A stretch of 64,000 nucleotides of DNA from Dioscorea cayenensis subsp. rotundata (taxonomy: Eukaryota; Streptophyta; Magnoliopsida; Dioscoreales; Dioscoreaceae): contig NC_052487.1 of the NCBI RefSeq assembly GCF_009730915.1, positions 2,542,001 through 2,606,000 of the forward strand, in the 5' to 3' direction. The notes under the pieces were generated by a model. It did no database searches and was not told the origin of the DNA. It saw only the letters and a program-made list of their open reading frames with translations. Both the position numbers and the translations under genes were made by a program. Each line of letters begins with the position of its first letter. Position 1 is the stretch's first letter. This document shows positions 36,384 to 48,309 of this stretch, piece by piece.

Positions 36384-37279
36384 GCTTGCTGCTTTGGTCT
36401 CTCTACGAGAACAATGAGGTGGGTCGGTTCATACTCGGGGTAATACACCAACAACCCCGGATCCAAATCTGAATCCAAAACCAAATTTTTTAAATAAAAT
36501 CATATAAGTAAACAAAATTGAGATTTATATATATAGATTCAAAACTCACAAGTCAAATTAAATGCAAGGCATTACTTTATAATCAATGTAGAATAAATGA
36601 AATACTTTTTCTCTCTTATAAATAAATTAATAAATAAACATATATTTATATATTCTAAATAACTAACATTATCCATACATACTTTTGCATGTGTTTGTAG
36701 AATTAAAAAACCCACTTATATTTCACTCTCTTGGCTTGTTATTTCTCTGTTGTTTTCTGCCCACAGAAACACATAATTTCAAACATGCCAACAAAATCCA
36801 TCAGTTTCTCATGAAGTTGCATCATATCCAAGAATCAGACTACACAAGTTATCAAGTTCAACTTACCAAACGAGATTTTATATGCTTTGCTTAATGGTGA
36901 CATATCTGGGGTCCAAGCCCAATATCCCCCGCAATTCCAGCGCCTTTCTTGGTATGTGTACATGCATCTATAAGCTCTTTACTCTTTGCAGAGGAATCCA
37001 TTTGTCAGGCAATTTCATTTTGGAGATAGCTGTGTTCTTATTTAACAGCAAAACACACAGAAGATTACAAGATTTGAAACAGTAACTTCGTCAGCATCTC
37101 TACAAGGAGAATGAAAATTGTAAATCAAAATGCAACATCTACCACAGTTCATTTCAACAAATGCATGGAAACATTTTATCAACCTTATCAACAGAAGATC
37201 TGCATTGATAGAAAGAATGCTCAACTACAACAACCACAAAAGCCAGGTTTACAAAGCAGGGTTTCGTGTAATATGTCAT

Positions 37280-37770
37280 ATGGATTTCTCACCATCAGCA
37301 TAAAATGGCTGTTTTACCTAACTCCTTTGTTAAGTTGGCAGGAGATTGATCTACTCCAGTTACCAAATCAAAAAAGCACATACCAATCATCAAACTCAAT
37401 TGGTCAAAAAATCAAATGACAAAATGAAACCAAAACCCTAACCTAAAAAAAAAAGATAATTTCACATTAAGATCATTAAACTCATCAGATCAAGAAAAAT
37501 AATAACACAAAACAAAAACCCTAACGACAAAAAATATTAATAATAATAATAACCTAAAGAGAGATCACATCAAATCAAGATTGGCGCAGACTAGCATCTC
37601 CCAACGATAGCCTGCAAAACCGATCCCCAAATCATCAGAAATCTTAACGAAGAGAGCATTAAAAAAGAAAAAAAATTGGAAGAAATGAGAACCTTGACAC
37701 TGTGCATCATCTCCATGAGCTGACCTAGGGATGGAAGTCAAGCAGGAAGTCATTGCCGGAGGCCGGGGGA
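37280..37770 (-). pseudogene. ESP1 type 2 copy 2, reduced to its ends
   Basis: The 3' part (exon 7 fragment, about 37355-37280) is joined directly to intron sequence that in type 2 copy 1 lies near 30660. About 4 kb, with the proline-rich, LPP and exon 6 parts, is missing. Exon 2 (about 37612-37578, shortened) and exon 1 (about 37765-37690) remnants and the ESP1-like promoter near 37800-37850 follow. Nothing coding survives. Confidence 0.8.
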
Positions 37771-39747
37771 ACGCTAGCCGGCGCCTTCTCGTTTCTCTTT
37801 GAAGCGTCTTCTCTTCCGGCGTTCGACGGCGAGTTGAACTACTAATTATATATCTCTGTCAGAAAACTGTTTAACGGATCGGGTCCACTTCCGAGCTTCG
37901 CCATCCGAATCCGAAATGACAACTTTTTGCATTCTGCCCCCTCCCACCCATTTACGGATCGGGTCTACAATGTTAAAAATTGTTTAACAAAATAATAAAT
38001 TTGTTTCTGAGATATAAAAAAATTTAGATAAAAACTCTCCATATGAAGATGTTCTTATGATTCCTGAAGCATTTTAAACCCAACAAATGTAAAAGGGAAA
38101 GAAAATTTCAAATTTATTTACGTTGAAATTAAAAAAAAATTTCTTCAAAGGATTCAATTTTGTTTTTAAAATTTATTTTAGAGCAAGTAAAACATCAAAT
38201 ATATTTTTAAATTTTAAAAAGAGTTTTATGTGGCAAAGCAATAAAAAATAACAGTTGTAATACATGGCTGAGATAAAATAATAAATATTATATAAAAATA
38301 AATAATTATATATATATATATATATATTCGTGGCACACATTTTACCTGTAGTAATCAATCTGAAGAGTAGTAATTATTTAGATACCCTATGAAAACCAAA
38401 AAACATATATACTTGGATCCATTTCAAAATGATATAAGCACAAAAGCCATAGCAGAACATAAGGGTAAAAATGCTTCACATGGTATGGTTTATCCAAATT
38501 TATCCAATCCAATTAAATAATCACAGAGACGTCAGACCTTCAAGGCTTCAACAAATAAATATATATTTGTGGTCACAAAAACAGAAGATATCTCTCTTAC
38601 ATGAATTGCACAGTATAAAATAGGAAACCTGATAAAAGGGGGGTAAAAAAAATAAAATCTCCAGGCACAAATCTTCTTCAACAATACAAACATTTATGCT
38701 TTGCCAATCTTTCTAAGATCATAAGACCGATAGACGCAATAAAAGAATAAATACACATTCATTTTCAACTAATTTATAGCTAATATAATATGAGTTTCAA
38801 TATGATACTTTGCCAGATGGTCTAAATTCTCATGATATCCCAGCCAAGCTCGGTTGTTGAATAATGGCTTGCTGCGACATGTACAAGAACCTGGACATTT
38901 TCAGTGTTCTACACGATACAGAGAGAGATTAACAAGTTTTCGAAATGTCCACAACACCAATCACCGGCTGCATTGTTGATGAAAGTTGTCTACCTGCATT
39001 ATTTGAAGATTCATTGTACTTGAATCAATTCAAGGTATCCAGTTCAACTTACCTGAACAGATTTTGTTCAATTTGCTTCAGGGCGATATATCTGTCCGCC
39101 ACCTCAGTTTCTTTTGCAATTCCAGCACATTTCTTGCAATATGTCCGTCCATGCATCTCTCAGTACGTTACTCTTTGCAGAGCAATCGACTTGTCTGTAG
39201 TTTGATTTTGGAAATTGTGGCTCTAATTCAAAGACAAACACAACAGGATCAGCATTTTTTATCATCAGAAATTTGGCTAGTTTAAAAATCAAGCTACAGC
39301 ATCTAGCATTGTTAGACCAGATCTTTTCAACAAAAAAGCTTGATAGAGATAACATTCTATCAACCTCATCAGAAGATCTGCATTGATAAAAACACGAAGA
39401 TCAACATCAACAAATACAGAAACCTTTATTAAAAACAAATACAGAAACCAAGTGTACAAATCAAGCTTTTAGTTCAATACCTTGTTGATTTCTAACAGCG
39501 AGCGAAAGAAGATTTCACTCTTTTTCAGGTGATATATGCAAAAGCACAAGAGAATGCATCAGTAAACGAAGTTATTTAGCTCAATGAACCACTGATGCAT
39601 GCCACTGGTCATCTGTCAAGAAAGCATTGGTGGCAGCCCTGGCATAAGTTAGAAAGCACTGTTTTTTCCTGGAGCCTAGGTGCCCATGGTGATCTTCTAT
39701 GTTGCAAGGAGTTCGTAAAGTTGAACTTCAAAGTTGGATGTATGGAG

Positions 39748-42700
39748 TTACACTTGCCTGCATGATACATACATGTTGAAGTAAGGAGTTCATTCAAATC
39801 CATGGTTATTTGCCAAAAAGATAAAAAGCCACCACTACAGACAAAATACAAGTCAGTTCAAGTTCATCAACCATTATAACCAAACAAATTTGTTCGCTTA
39901 CATAATAAAACTAATCCATGCCGGTTAATGAATAGAAATTAAAAATTAAGGGTCACTATGAATGTTGTTAAATGCCAAGAAAACCAGTGAATCCGCGAAT
40001 TAAACTTAAGCCATAACATATTGGTAAGAGACAGATAAATATAAACAAAAATACTAAAGACAGAAAAACTACGTCATAAGAAAACCTGGGAGTTTAACCT
40101 GTTTCTTAGATGGAATTTTATCTCAGTCAATAGAACTTCTTGTACTAGAATGTTCAACAAGAAAAAAATGCATAAACATGCATATACATTTACAAATCCA
40201 GAGGTTAGCTCTCTAGATTTCACAAGTGTAATTTTAAAGTTAGTGATTCAAATAATTGTTTTTTTTTTAACTAAAGCATGTTTTTAAAATAATCAAAATG
40301 TTTCTGCATTTCGAATTGTTTGATGACATGAACAAAGGGAAATATCTGCCATGATTTCACCTCTACAATCAAAAGTAGATGAGATATGTACTGTGTATTA
40401 AGAGGCCAGTGACTAACTGTGAAATAAACACAATGAACAAGATTCAAAAATCATGAACATCATAAATAAATAACTTAGTGGAGTTTAAAAAGACTTCAAA
40501 AAGTTTAAAAGATTGCCGGAGAAGATAAGAAAAGGACAAAAACAATATATAGCTTAAAAATATGAAAAGAAAAATGAAGAAGTTGGGAAAATGGAAAAGA
40601 TGAACAATTGACCCTCCTAAATCATTCAAAAAGATCAATCAAGAAGTTAACATGGACATCAATATGAAAGCGGACAAGATGAATATGATAAATACAAGTA
40701 ACCTAAATCAAGACAATAACTTACACAAAATAGGGAAAACAAACAAACAAACAAAAGAAACAGTTAGGAACAGTGAGTATCAGTAATGTGAACAAGACAA
40801 AAACTCATAATTGAAATTAAACATCTAGATGCATTTTTTAGGCCCTTTAAACAAATGATCATAATTGAGAAAACTATTAAAGACAATCAAAAAAGAATTA
40901 CAAAATCTACATGCAAACCAAAATAGTAAAATATCATTAGAAGAAAGGAAAATTATGTGGCCATATGGTAATAGAAGATACCAAACGAATAGCAGATACA
41001 TTGAATGGAGCATATTAACCATGTACTTAGGTGCTTCCAAGATTTGTCGTTTTCAATTCTTAGCATAGACTACTTTAGTCATTAATTAATTAAGGGGGTG
41101 TTTGCCCATGGTGAATTGTTAACTAAAATAATTTTCAATAAGCAGATCCACTCTAAAAAATTTTGCCTATTAATTTGTGAGAAAGTATTTCCACATTTCT
41201 GTTAACTCCCTAAAAACAAAAAAAATTTGAACTGGGGGAATGAGCATTCTTTGAAAAAAAAATTTTCATTTTATAAATATAGCTCACCGTAAAATAAAAA
41301 AAAGTAACACAGCCTAAGTCGAGTCCATTTTATAGAAATGGCGCCTTACCCTTGATTTCAACTTCCCTCACTGCATCACAGATAAACAAGCAAGACCAAA
41401 GAGCATTTCTATAGCACCACGACTATTCGCAAGGTAGTGGTCGTTCAGCACAAGTAATTCTATTCTAAATTTACGTGAACAACATAAATAAATAAATAAA
41501 TAAACATTCAACAAATAAGACGAACAATCGAAAAGAAAATTCAGCCATTTGTTGTTAACTTTTGGTTCAAAGTTATAAATTTTTAAGAAACTTCTTCTAC
41601 TTCTCGATTGGTCTCATTTGTGGTTGACTGACTTCAAACAAAACCCGACTAAACTCGGGGAATGTCAACTTTAAAAATTTGTTCTATTTCCGTAAAGGCA
41701 ATTTACTGGACTAGAATGTTCAATCAGAAAATGGGCAAAGATGGTACTAGCATTGGACATTGTTTTATTTGCACAATCAAGTCCCTAGATTTCTGAAATA
41801 TTGCAATATATATATATATATATAGAATCATTACTATTTGACATGTCCCCATAATCCTATATGATGGTAATCATATAACAATCGAGACCAATCCAAAACA
41901 TTCTTTTATGGCCAAAAATGACTTTAAGTTCCTTAACATCGATAATGCCATTGAGGTGGACATTGCACACAATAAGTATGGCAATCTAAATTTCTGGTTA
42001 GATTCTGCTCCTCCCAATTGCTCATGAGCTCTTTGTGGTCTCTGCAGAACCACTTCTATCTTGAAACCTTTTTGTTGAACCTTTCTGAATGTAAACTCTG
42101 ATTTCGAAACTATCAATATGATTGATTTGATCTCTGATGGCATTTGGAACATACAGAATATATGATCTTTCTTTGGTGATAACTTTAACCACCTGATCTC
42201 CACTCTTGGTTCTATTGATGTCAAAGGCACTAATCATTGGGTTTCAAACCCTAATTCTTCCTGCATCAGTATCTCTTCCGTTTAAATCATAATGCCTTCT
42301 TGTCTGAGCATTGGTTGGGTTGGAGCAAACTCTCGAAAATTAAAGTCACCCCTCGTATTAAGCACTTCATCTGGCTTCTCCTCCATGGCAAAATCTATAC
42401 TACTGATTATCTCAGCAGCATCAACCTAGGTCCCAGAAGTTTGTGTATCCTTTGTAATATTGAATTGGAATCTGCTGACCATCTGTTTTACCATTGCAGC
42501 AAAGCTCAAATTGCTTGGAGTATTCTTAGGGCCAATATTGGTCTGAGCCTTTACTACCCTAACAGCATTAACTCTGGAGCTTGGATCAGTGATTACAATC
42601 TTCCAATGTTTACTGTTTCTCTTATTTCTGCAATTATATGGTTTCTGTGGAAAACTCTTTGTGAAGCCATCTTCAAAAACATCATCCCTAATTTCCCCCT

Positions 42701-45700
42701 GATTGTTAACAGAGCTATTGCTAATAAAGAATTCATGCAGGAAGATACATACCCTAGTGAAAAGCTCCTACTCCTCACCAACTTCAATCATTCCGAAGGC
42801 GTCTTCCTTTTCTCCACTGCAAATTGGAACTCTGTCAGAGAAATAGGGTATACTGGTTTTTTTTATTTCAAACTCCAATTGCCACGTTTCCATTGCAGGT
42901 TGCTCTGCTTTCCTTGCTGACTCAACTCTTGCTGCTGAGCTCAATGCCATGGCAATTTCTTTGTGCACTGTTGTTGAAAGACAGTTAAAACATTCAGTAC
43001 ATTTTCACCAGCAATCCCCAACTTGGTTAAATCCAACAGTAATCCGATCCTATGGCGATTGTCTCCTATGATTCTGAGCGTCAAGCTTCTCATTGAGAAT
43101 GAGGGAAACCCAAACATCATTGGCATACCCAGAAATTGGATGGATCCTGCCACTAAGCTGTACTTTCTTTATTTCAAACAAAAGAGGGCACCATACAGAA
43201 AACCTGCCCAACACAAATGGGGGACGGTATGAAAAACCTACAGAAACCTGCCTAATCACTAACGAGGATAAACATATGGCAAACCTTCGGGTAATTGAGC
43301 CCGAGGTAAAAATAAGATTGACAAGATCTAAAAAAGGGGATAACAAATCAATAAATTATTAAGCAAAGCTTATAAAAGAAATTTAAAAATAAATAAAGAT
43401 AAGAAAAAGATAAAATCATTTAAAAAACAAAATAGAAAAATTAAAAAACAAAAAACAAAAACAAAAGCAATACACTCTATCTTGAGACTCCCTAATAAAA
43501 CATATAAAAAGATAGATCAAACTCAATAAAAAGAATTGGGAAGAATGAATTATAACTATTTTTTTAAAATTAAAAAATAAGTACGAACATAAAATTGGCA
43601 AAAACCAAAGAAGCTAGATCTTAGAACCACAATATACACCACTGAGCAAGCTATATAGAATTGTCAAAAAAAAAACAAAATCACAAAACACACACGAGAG
43701 TGCGCGCACACACAAAATTACATCCAGATAAAACTTGGTTGCTACACATTAACCAAGTAATAAACCATTAGCCTTGCCCTTCAGCATTAACAAAGACTTC
43801 ACCAGCAGGTAGCATTATTTTCCAAAATTTAAGGGTGTTCAACGCTTAGCACAGACAACCTCCAATGATTAATTAATTAAGAGGGTGTTTGCTAATATTG
43901 AAAGGTAAACTAACTTAAGGCATTCAATAAGCAAAACCACTCATTACCTTTCGGCTATTGGCAAGTGGCACGCTTCATCTCCCTCTTTAACAAAACCAAT
44001 CTAACCCAAATATCACTAATCCCTAAACAAACACAGGTAACAACACCAAGCCTCATCTATTTCCGCTTTATAGAAGTTGGGATTTACCCAAGCTTTCCCA
44101 TTTCCTTCACATCATTAAAAACTAACAAGACCTAAGGGCATCCCTATCACCACAAGATGTAATAATAAGTTAGTGCCTCATCAGCATAAATATTTATCAA
44201 TCTAAGCTCTGTAGACAACATGAATAAAAAACACTGAACAAACAAGATGAACAGTCTAAACGAAAATTCATAGTCATTTCAGAAAGCAAAGATAGCATAA
44301 CTGGTATCACAACATACACATATCATAAACAGAACGAAAATAGTCTAGTTATGGTTTTATTAACTGAGATTAGAACAATATGGGGGATCCACATGAATGG
44401 CAGCTTGTTCAAAAGGATGCAGATGCACTCCCCCTCACAGTCAAAACCTTCATTTCTTTCCACCTCTGTTTGTCAATGCAATGTCAGATGAGAAAAGAAA
44501 ATTCTTATTAACACAATGCACAACCATATATTGCAAATAGAAAACATCAACAAAAAGAAATATCACCGAGTGCTCTTGGGTGGTGTCTGGCTAGGTGGTG
44601 GAGGCAGTTCTTCCTCAAGGGAAGAAGATGACTCTCCTAGATCATTCCCAGCCTGAATATTAATTAACAAAATTTCTTAGTCAATCTCTTCTTCTAATAA
44701 ATGAAAAGAAAAACATAACCAGGAAATCATTTGAAGCTTATACAAACTTAACCCACATCAAAGACAGGTTCTGCTGCAGCTGCTCTTGGTGGCCGAACCT
44801 GTGGTCGAGCCATGGGAGCTGGCCTTGCTGGTAGGCCCAAAGGTGGCCGCGGCAGTAGCGGAGGATAAGCAGCTACAGCTCGATCATCAATTTCCACAGG
44901 CAGGTAAGGGGGGAGCCCCACACTGTGCAGCATCGACATTGCCTGTGATAAAATGAAGACACAAGTCACATAACATGAGTTGCTTGTAAATCCATGCTTC
45001 AGATGAGAAATTCCTCCACTTTTCCTGCCATATGACTTTTAAATCATGCAACTTGCCATGAATTCCATGGCAGATTGGAAGAATGATCTATGTTCAGGAT
45101 AGATACCAAGCTGCCTTTTTGTGGCCAAAGGAAATATAATATATATATATATAACAGTTCTATTCGAAAAGAATGAAATGGGAACATTAAGCAAATGGTC
45201 TTTTGAATGCACTACTATATAACAGCATAACCTATACAGATACTTGAGCAGGGCAATCATATACACAAGCAGGTAAAGATGGTGAAAAGCCACAACAAGA
45301 AAATAAGATTCAGAACTTCAAAATTATCAACAATTTGCCCATCAAGTTATCAACATCAACTTCTGGAATCTTCACACATATATAAAACAGATCGGCACTA
45401 AAACAGTCATGCACAGTTAATAATCAAACAAGATACCATAGATTGATGAAAAAATCAAATAGTAAATCCATAGAAAGGACTTCTAGATCAATAGCACCAC
45501 TGATTTCTTTGTTTAAACAGGATAACAAAAGGCAAGATCACAAATTAAAGAAATTAGCTTTCCAGGCAGAAAATTTCCCCCAAGAAGCAATCAAGAAACC
45601 AAACAACATCAGATAACCCAAACCCTAATCCATAGAAAGGACTTCTACATCAATAACACCACCAAATTGACCTCCAAAATCACTCTATCAAATAATTGAT

Positions 45701-46275
45701 TTCTTTGTTTAAACAGGATAACAAAAGGCAAGATCACAAATTAAAGAAATTAGCTTTTCAGGCAGAAAATTTCCCCCAAGAAGCAATCAAGAAACCAAAT
45801 AACATCAGATAACCCAAACCCTAATCCAAAGAAAGGACTTCTAGATCAATAACACCACCAAATTGACCTCCAAAATCACTCCATCAAATAATTGATTTCT
45901 TTGTTTAAACAGGATAACAAAAGGCAAGATCACAAATTAAAGAAATTAGCTTTCCAGGCTGAAAATTTCCCCCAAAAAGCAATCAAGAAACCAAACCCTA
46001 ATCAAACTAGAAACACATGAGGGAAAATATACCCGACAGAGAGACCTAGCGATCTCAGGGAACGCCATTAAGATAGATATTGCTCTTTGTGGGTTCTGAT
46101 TAATTAGCCCCTGCAACATCATCAAAAAAAAAAAAATCAAAACCCTTGAAGAAAAGCAACAAAGAAGCAAGAGGCGGCGAGGAGAATTGATCAATACCAT
46201 CAGCTGGCTTGTCAACTGGAGAAGTTCCATGTACAATTCACGAAGGTTGTCACCGGGGGGAGGCCGCGATGCCAT
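39748..46275 (-). CDS. Hinge-only ESP1 paralogue, type 1 copy 3 (five exons, open)
   Basis: Predicted exons are 46275-46198, 46110-46033, 44942-44753, 44636-44567 and 39757-39748, with lengths 78/78/190/70/10, identical to copy 1, and coding 141 residues. It starts MASRPPPGDNLRELYMELL; the hinge continues GLINQNPQRAISILMAFP and EIARSLCR; exon 3 gives MLHSVGLPPYLPVEIDDRAV and a Pro/Arg/Ala-rich run; exon 4 gives GESSSSLEEELPPPPSQTPP. The last exon adds a few residues and a stop at the same place as in copy 1, despite different bases. The exon 4 acceptor is a clear TAG. The last intron holds a truncated LINE in opposite orientation. Many amino-acid changes from copy 1 but no frame damage suggest selection. 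Confidence 0.65.
41900..43185 (+). mobile_element. L1-type LINE, second copy of the same insertion
   Basis: This has the same left junction and the same parts as the LINE at 33147 (KHFIWLLLHGKI, CILCNIELESADHLFYHC, RNase H-like tail). The first part carries extra frame damage and a deletion near 42080; the zinc-binding region is open from 42300 to 42920. It ends in a TTTCTTTATTTC tail and then resumes host sequence (GGGCACCATACAG) that is continuous in the unfilled site near 22529. An internal deletion near 43160 shortens its 3' end relative to the other copy. Confidence 0.85.
45467..46000 (-). repeat. Three tandem copies (about 165-196 bp) in intron 2 of type 1 copy 3
   Basis: TCCATAGAAAGGACTTCTA begins at 45467 and 45629, and a one-base variant at 45825. 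Each copy runs through GATTTCTTTGTTTAAACAGG and ends near CCCAAACCCTAATC. The repeat frame differs from the 167-bp expansion in type 1 copy 1, so the two arose independently. Confidence 0.85.
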
Positions 46276-46333
46276 GCTTTCCGCTTGTCTCTCTTGGAAA
46301 TCTCTCTTCGGACATTGGGGGCCGCGCACTGAG

Positions 46334-46341
46334 TATAAATA
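46334..46341 (-). promoter_or_regulatory. TATA box of type 1 copy 3
   Basis: TATTTATA on the minus strand lies 59 bases upstream of the ATG, at the same place as in copies 1 and 4. Confidence 0.6.
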
Positions 46342-46479
46342 CCTACAAGAAAACCGAGGTGGGTCGGTTCCAACACTTGGAGATTCGCTAATACATCAAC
46401 AATCGGATCCAAATCCGAATCCGAAACCAAAATTTTTTAAATAGAATCATATATGTAAACAAAATTGAAATATATATAT

Positions 46480-46966
46480 GAGCGATGCTATTTTTACAGA
46501 ATAAATTTACCGAATAAGTTTCCCGAATGACGTGGATGCCCAACTTGTCATCCACATCCTCATCCACATCATTATTTTTTTTATATAAACTTCAAATCTG
46601 AACTTTAAAAATTCTTAAATACTTAAAATTTTTAAAAAAATTTAAAACTATATCTAAAAGCATAAACCCAAATACTACAAAATCTATACTCTAAAAATCT
46701 AAAAATTTAAACACTAAATAATAAATATTAAACCCTAAACTATAAACCCTAAACCTTAAATCCTATGCCCTAAACCCTAAACAAGACATCACAAACCCCC
46801 TTGTGATTTTTAGTTTAGGGTTTAGGGAGGGGTTTTCGGTTTATCATTTACATGTTTATCTTTTACGATTAAATGTTTAAATTTAAGATTTAGATAATAA
46901 AGAGAAATTAAATTTTTCTTTAAAAAAAATATAAAGAAAGAATGACTCGATAAAATATCATTACTC
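46480..46966. mobile_element. MITE-like element with telomere-like motifs, copy a
   Basis: The left end GAGCGATGCTATTTTTAC is matched by an imperfect inverted right end (GAGTAATGATATTTTATC read inward). It lies inside a (TA)n tract that is uninterrupted in the other unit junctions. The interior has runs of AAACCCTAAA-type motifs near 46730-46790 and TTTAGGG near 46815-46826. No coding capacity. Superfamily is uncertain; a TA target site is possible. Confidence 0.65.
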
Positions 46967-47009
46967 TATATATATATATAGATCCAAAACTCACAAGTCA
47001 TTATTTTAT

Positions 47010-47615
47010 GAGTGATGCTATTTTTACCGAATAGATTTCTCGAATGACGTGATGCCAACTTCCCATCCACGTCATTATTTTTTTATATAAACATCAAATT
47101 TAAAGCTTAAAATCCTTAAATTCTTAAAATTTTAAAAAAAAATTATAAAACTATATCTAAAATCTTAAACTCAAATACTACAAAATCTATATCTAAAAAT
47201 TTAAAAACTTAAATTCTAAATAATAAACTTAAACCCTAAAATCATAAACCCTAATTCTTAAGCCCTAAACCCTAAAATCCTATGCCCTAAACCCCTAAAC
47301 AATAAATCACAAGATTTACACTTTAGGGGTTTAGAGAGGAAGTTTTCGGTATATCATTTACGGATTTATTATTTATGATTAAATGTTTAAATTTAATATT
47401 TAGATAACAAAGAGATTAATTTTAAAAAAATAAAGAATGAATGACGTGGATGTTGACATGGATGCCAACTTGACATCCACGTCATTCGGGTATTAAATTT
47501 TTTTTTTTAAAAAAGAGATAAGTCAAAAAGGGCGTAAATACTTACATGGATGTCAACTTAACATCTACGTCATTCGGGATTCGGGAAACTTACTCGGGAA
47601 ATCTATTCGGTATTT
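47010..47615. mobile_element. MITE-like element with telomere-like motifs, copy b
   Basis: Same family as the element at 46480: it starts GAGTGATGCTATTTTTACCG and carries AAACCCTAAA-type motifs near 47230-47290 and a GGTTTAGAGAGG segment. The right part has inverted matches to the left (GAAATCTATTCGG and ATGACGT segments), but the outermost bases of the right end are missing. It interrupts a block that is continuous near 25795 (GCATTATTTATAATCAATG). Confidence 0.65.
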
Positions 47616-48309
47616 ATAATCAATGTACAATAAATGAAACACTTTTTCCCCTTTTATAAATATATATATATATATATAAATACTTAACATTATTCATACA
47701 TACCTTTGCCAGTTCTTGTAGAATAAAAAAAAAACCCACTTATATTTGAACTCTCTTGGCTTGTTATTTCTCTGTTGTTTTCTGTCCACAGAACTGCACA
47801 ATTTCAAACATGCCAACAAAATCCATCAGTTACTCAAGAAGTTGCATCAACTCCAAGAATCAGACTACACAAGTTACCAAGTTCAACTTACCCAACAACA
47901 TTTTATATGCTTCGCTTAATAGTGACATATCCGGGGTCCAGGCTCAATATTCCCCGCAATTCCAGCACCTTTCTATGTGTACATTCTATCAGCTCTTTAC
48001 TCTTTGCAGAGGAATCCATTTGTCAGGCAATTTCCTTTTGGAGATAGCTGTGTTCTTATTTAACACCAAAACACACAGATGATTACAAGAATCAAAACAG
48101 CAACTTCACCAGCATCTCTACAAGGAGAATGAGAATTGTAGATCAAAATGCGACATCTACCACTGTGGGAACACTTCATTTCAACAAATGCATGGAAACA
48201 TTTTAACAATCTTATCATCAGAAGATCTGCATTGATAGAAAAAAAAAACTCAACTACAACAACCACAAAAGCCAGGTTTGTAAAGCAGGATTTGGTGTAA
48301 TATGTCAAT

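Noticed and set aside
46725-47290. Interstitial telomere or chromosome-fusion scar
   Set aside because: The AAACCCTAAA motifs are degenerate and occur at the same place in two related elements with terminal inverted ends, so they belong to the elements.
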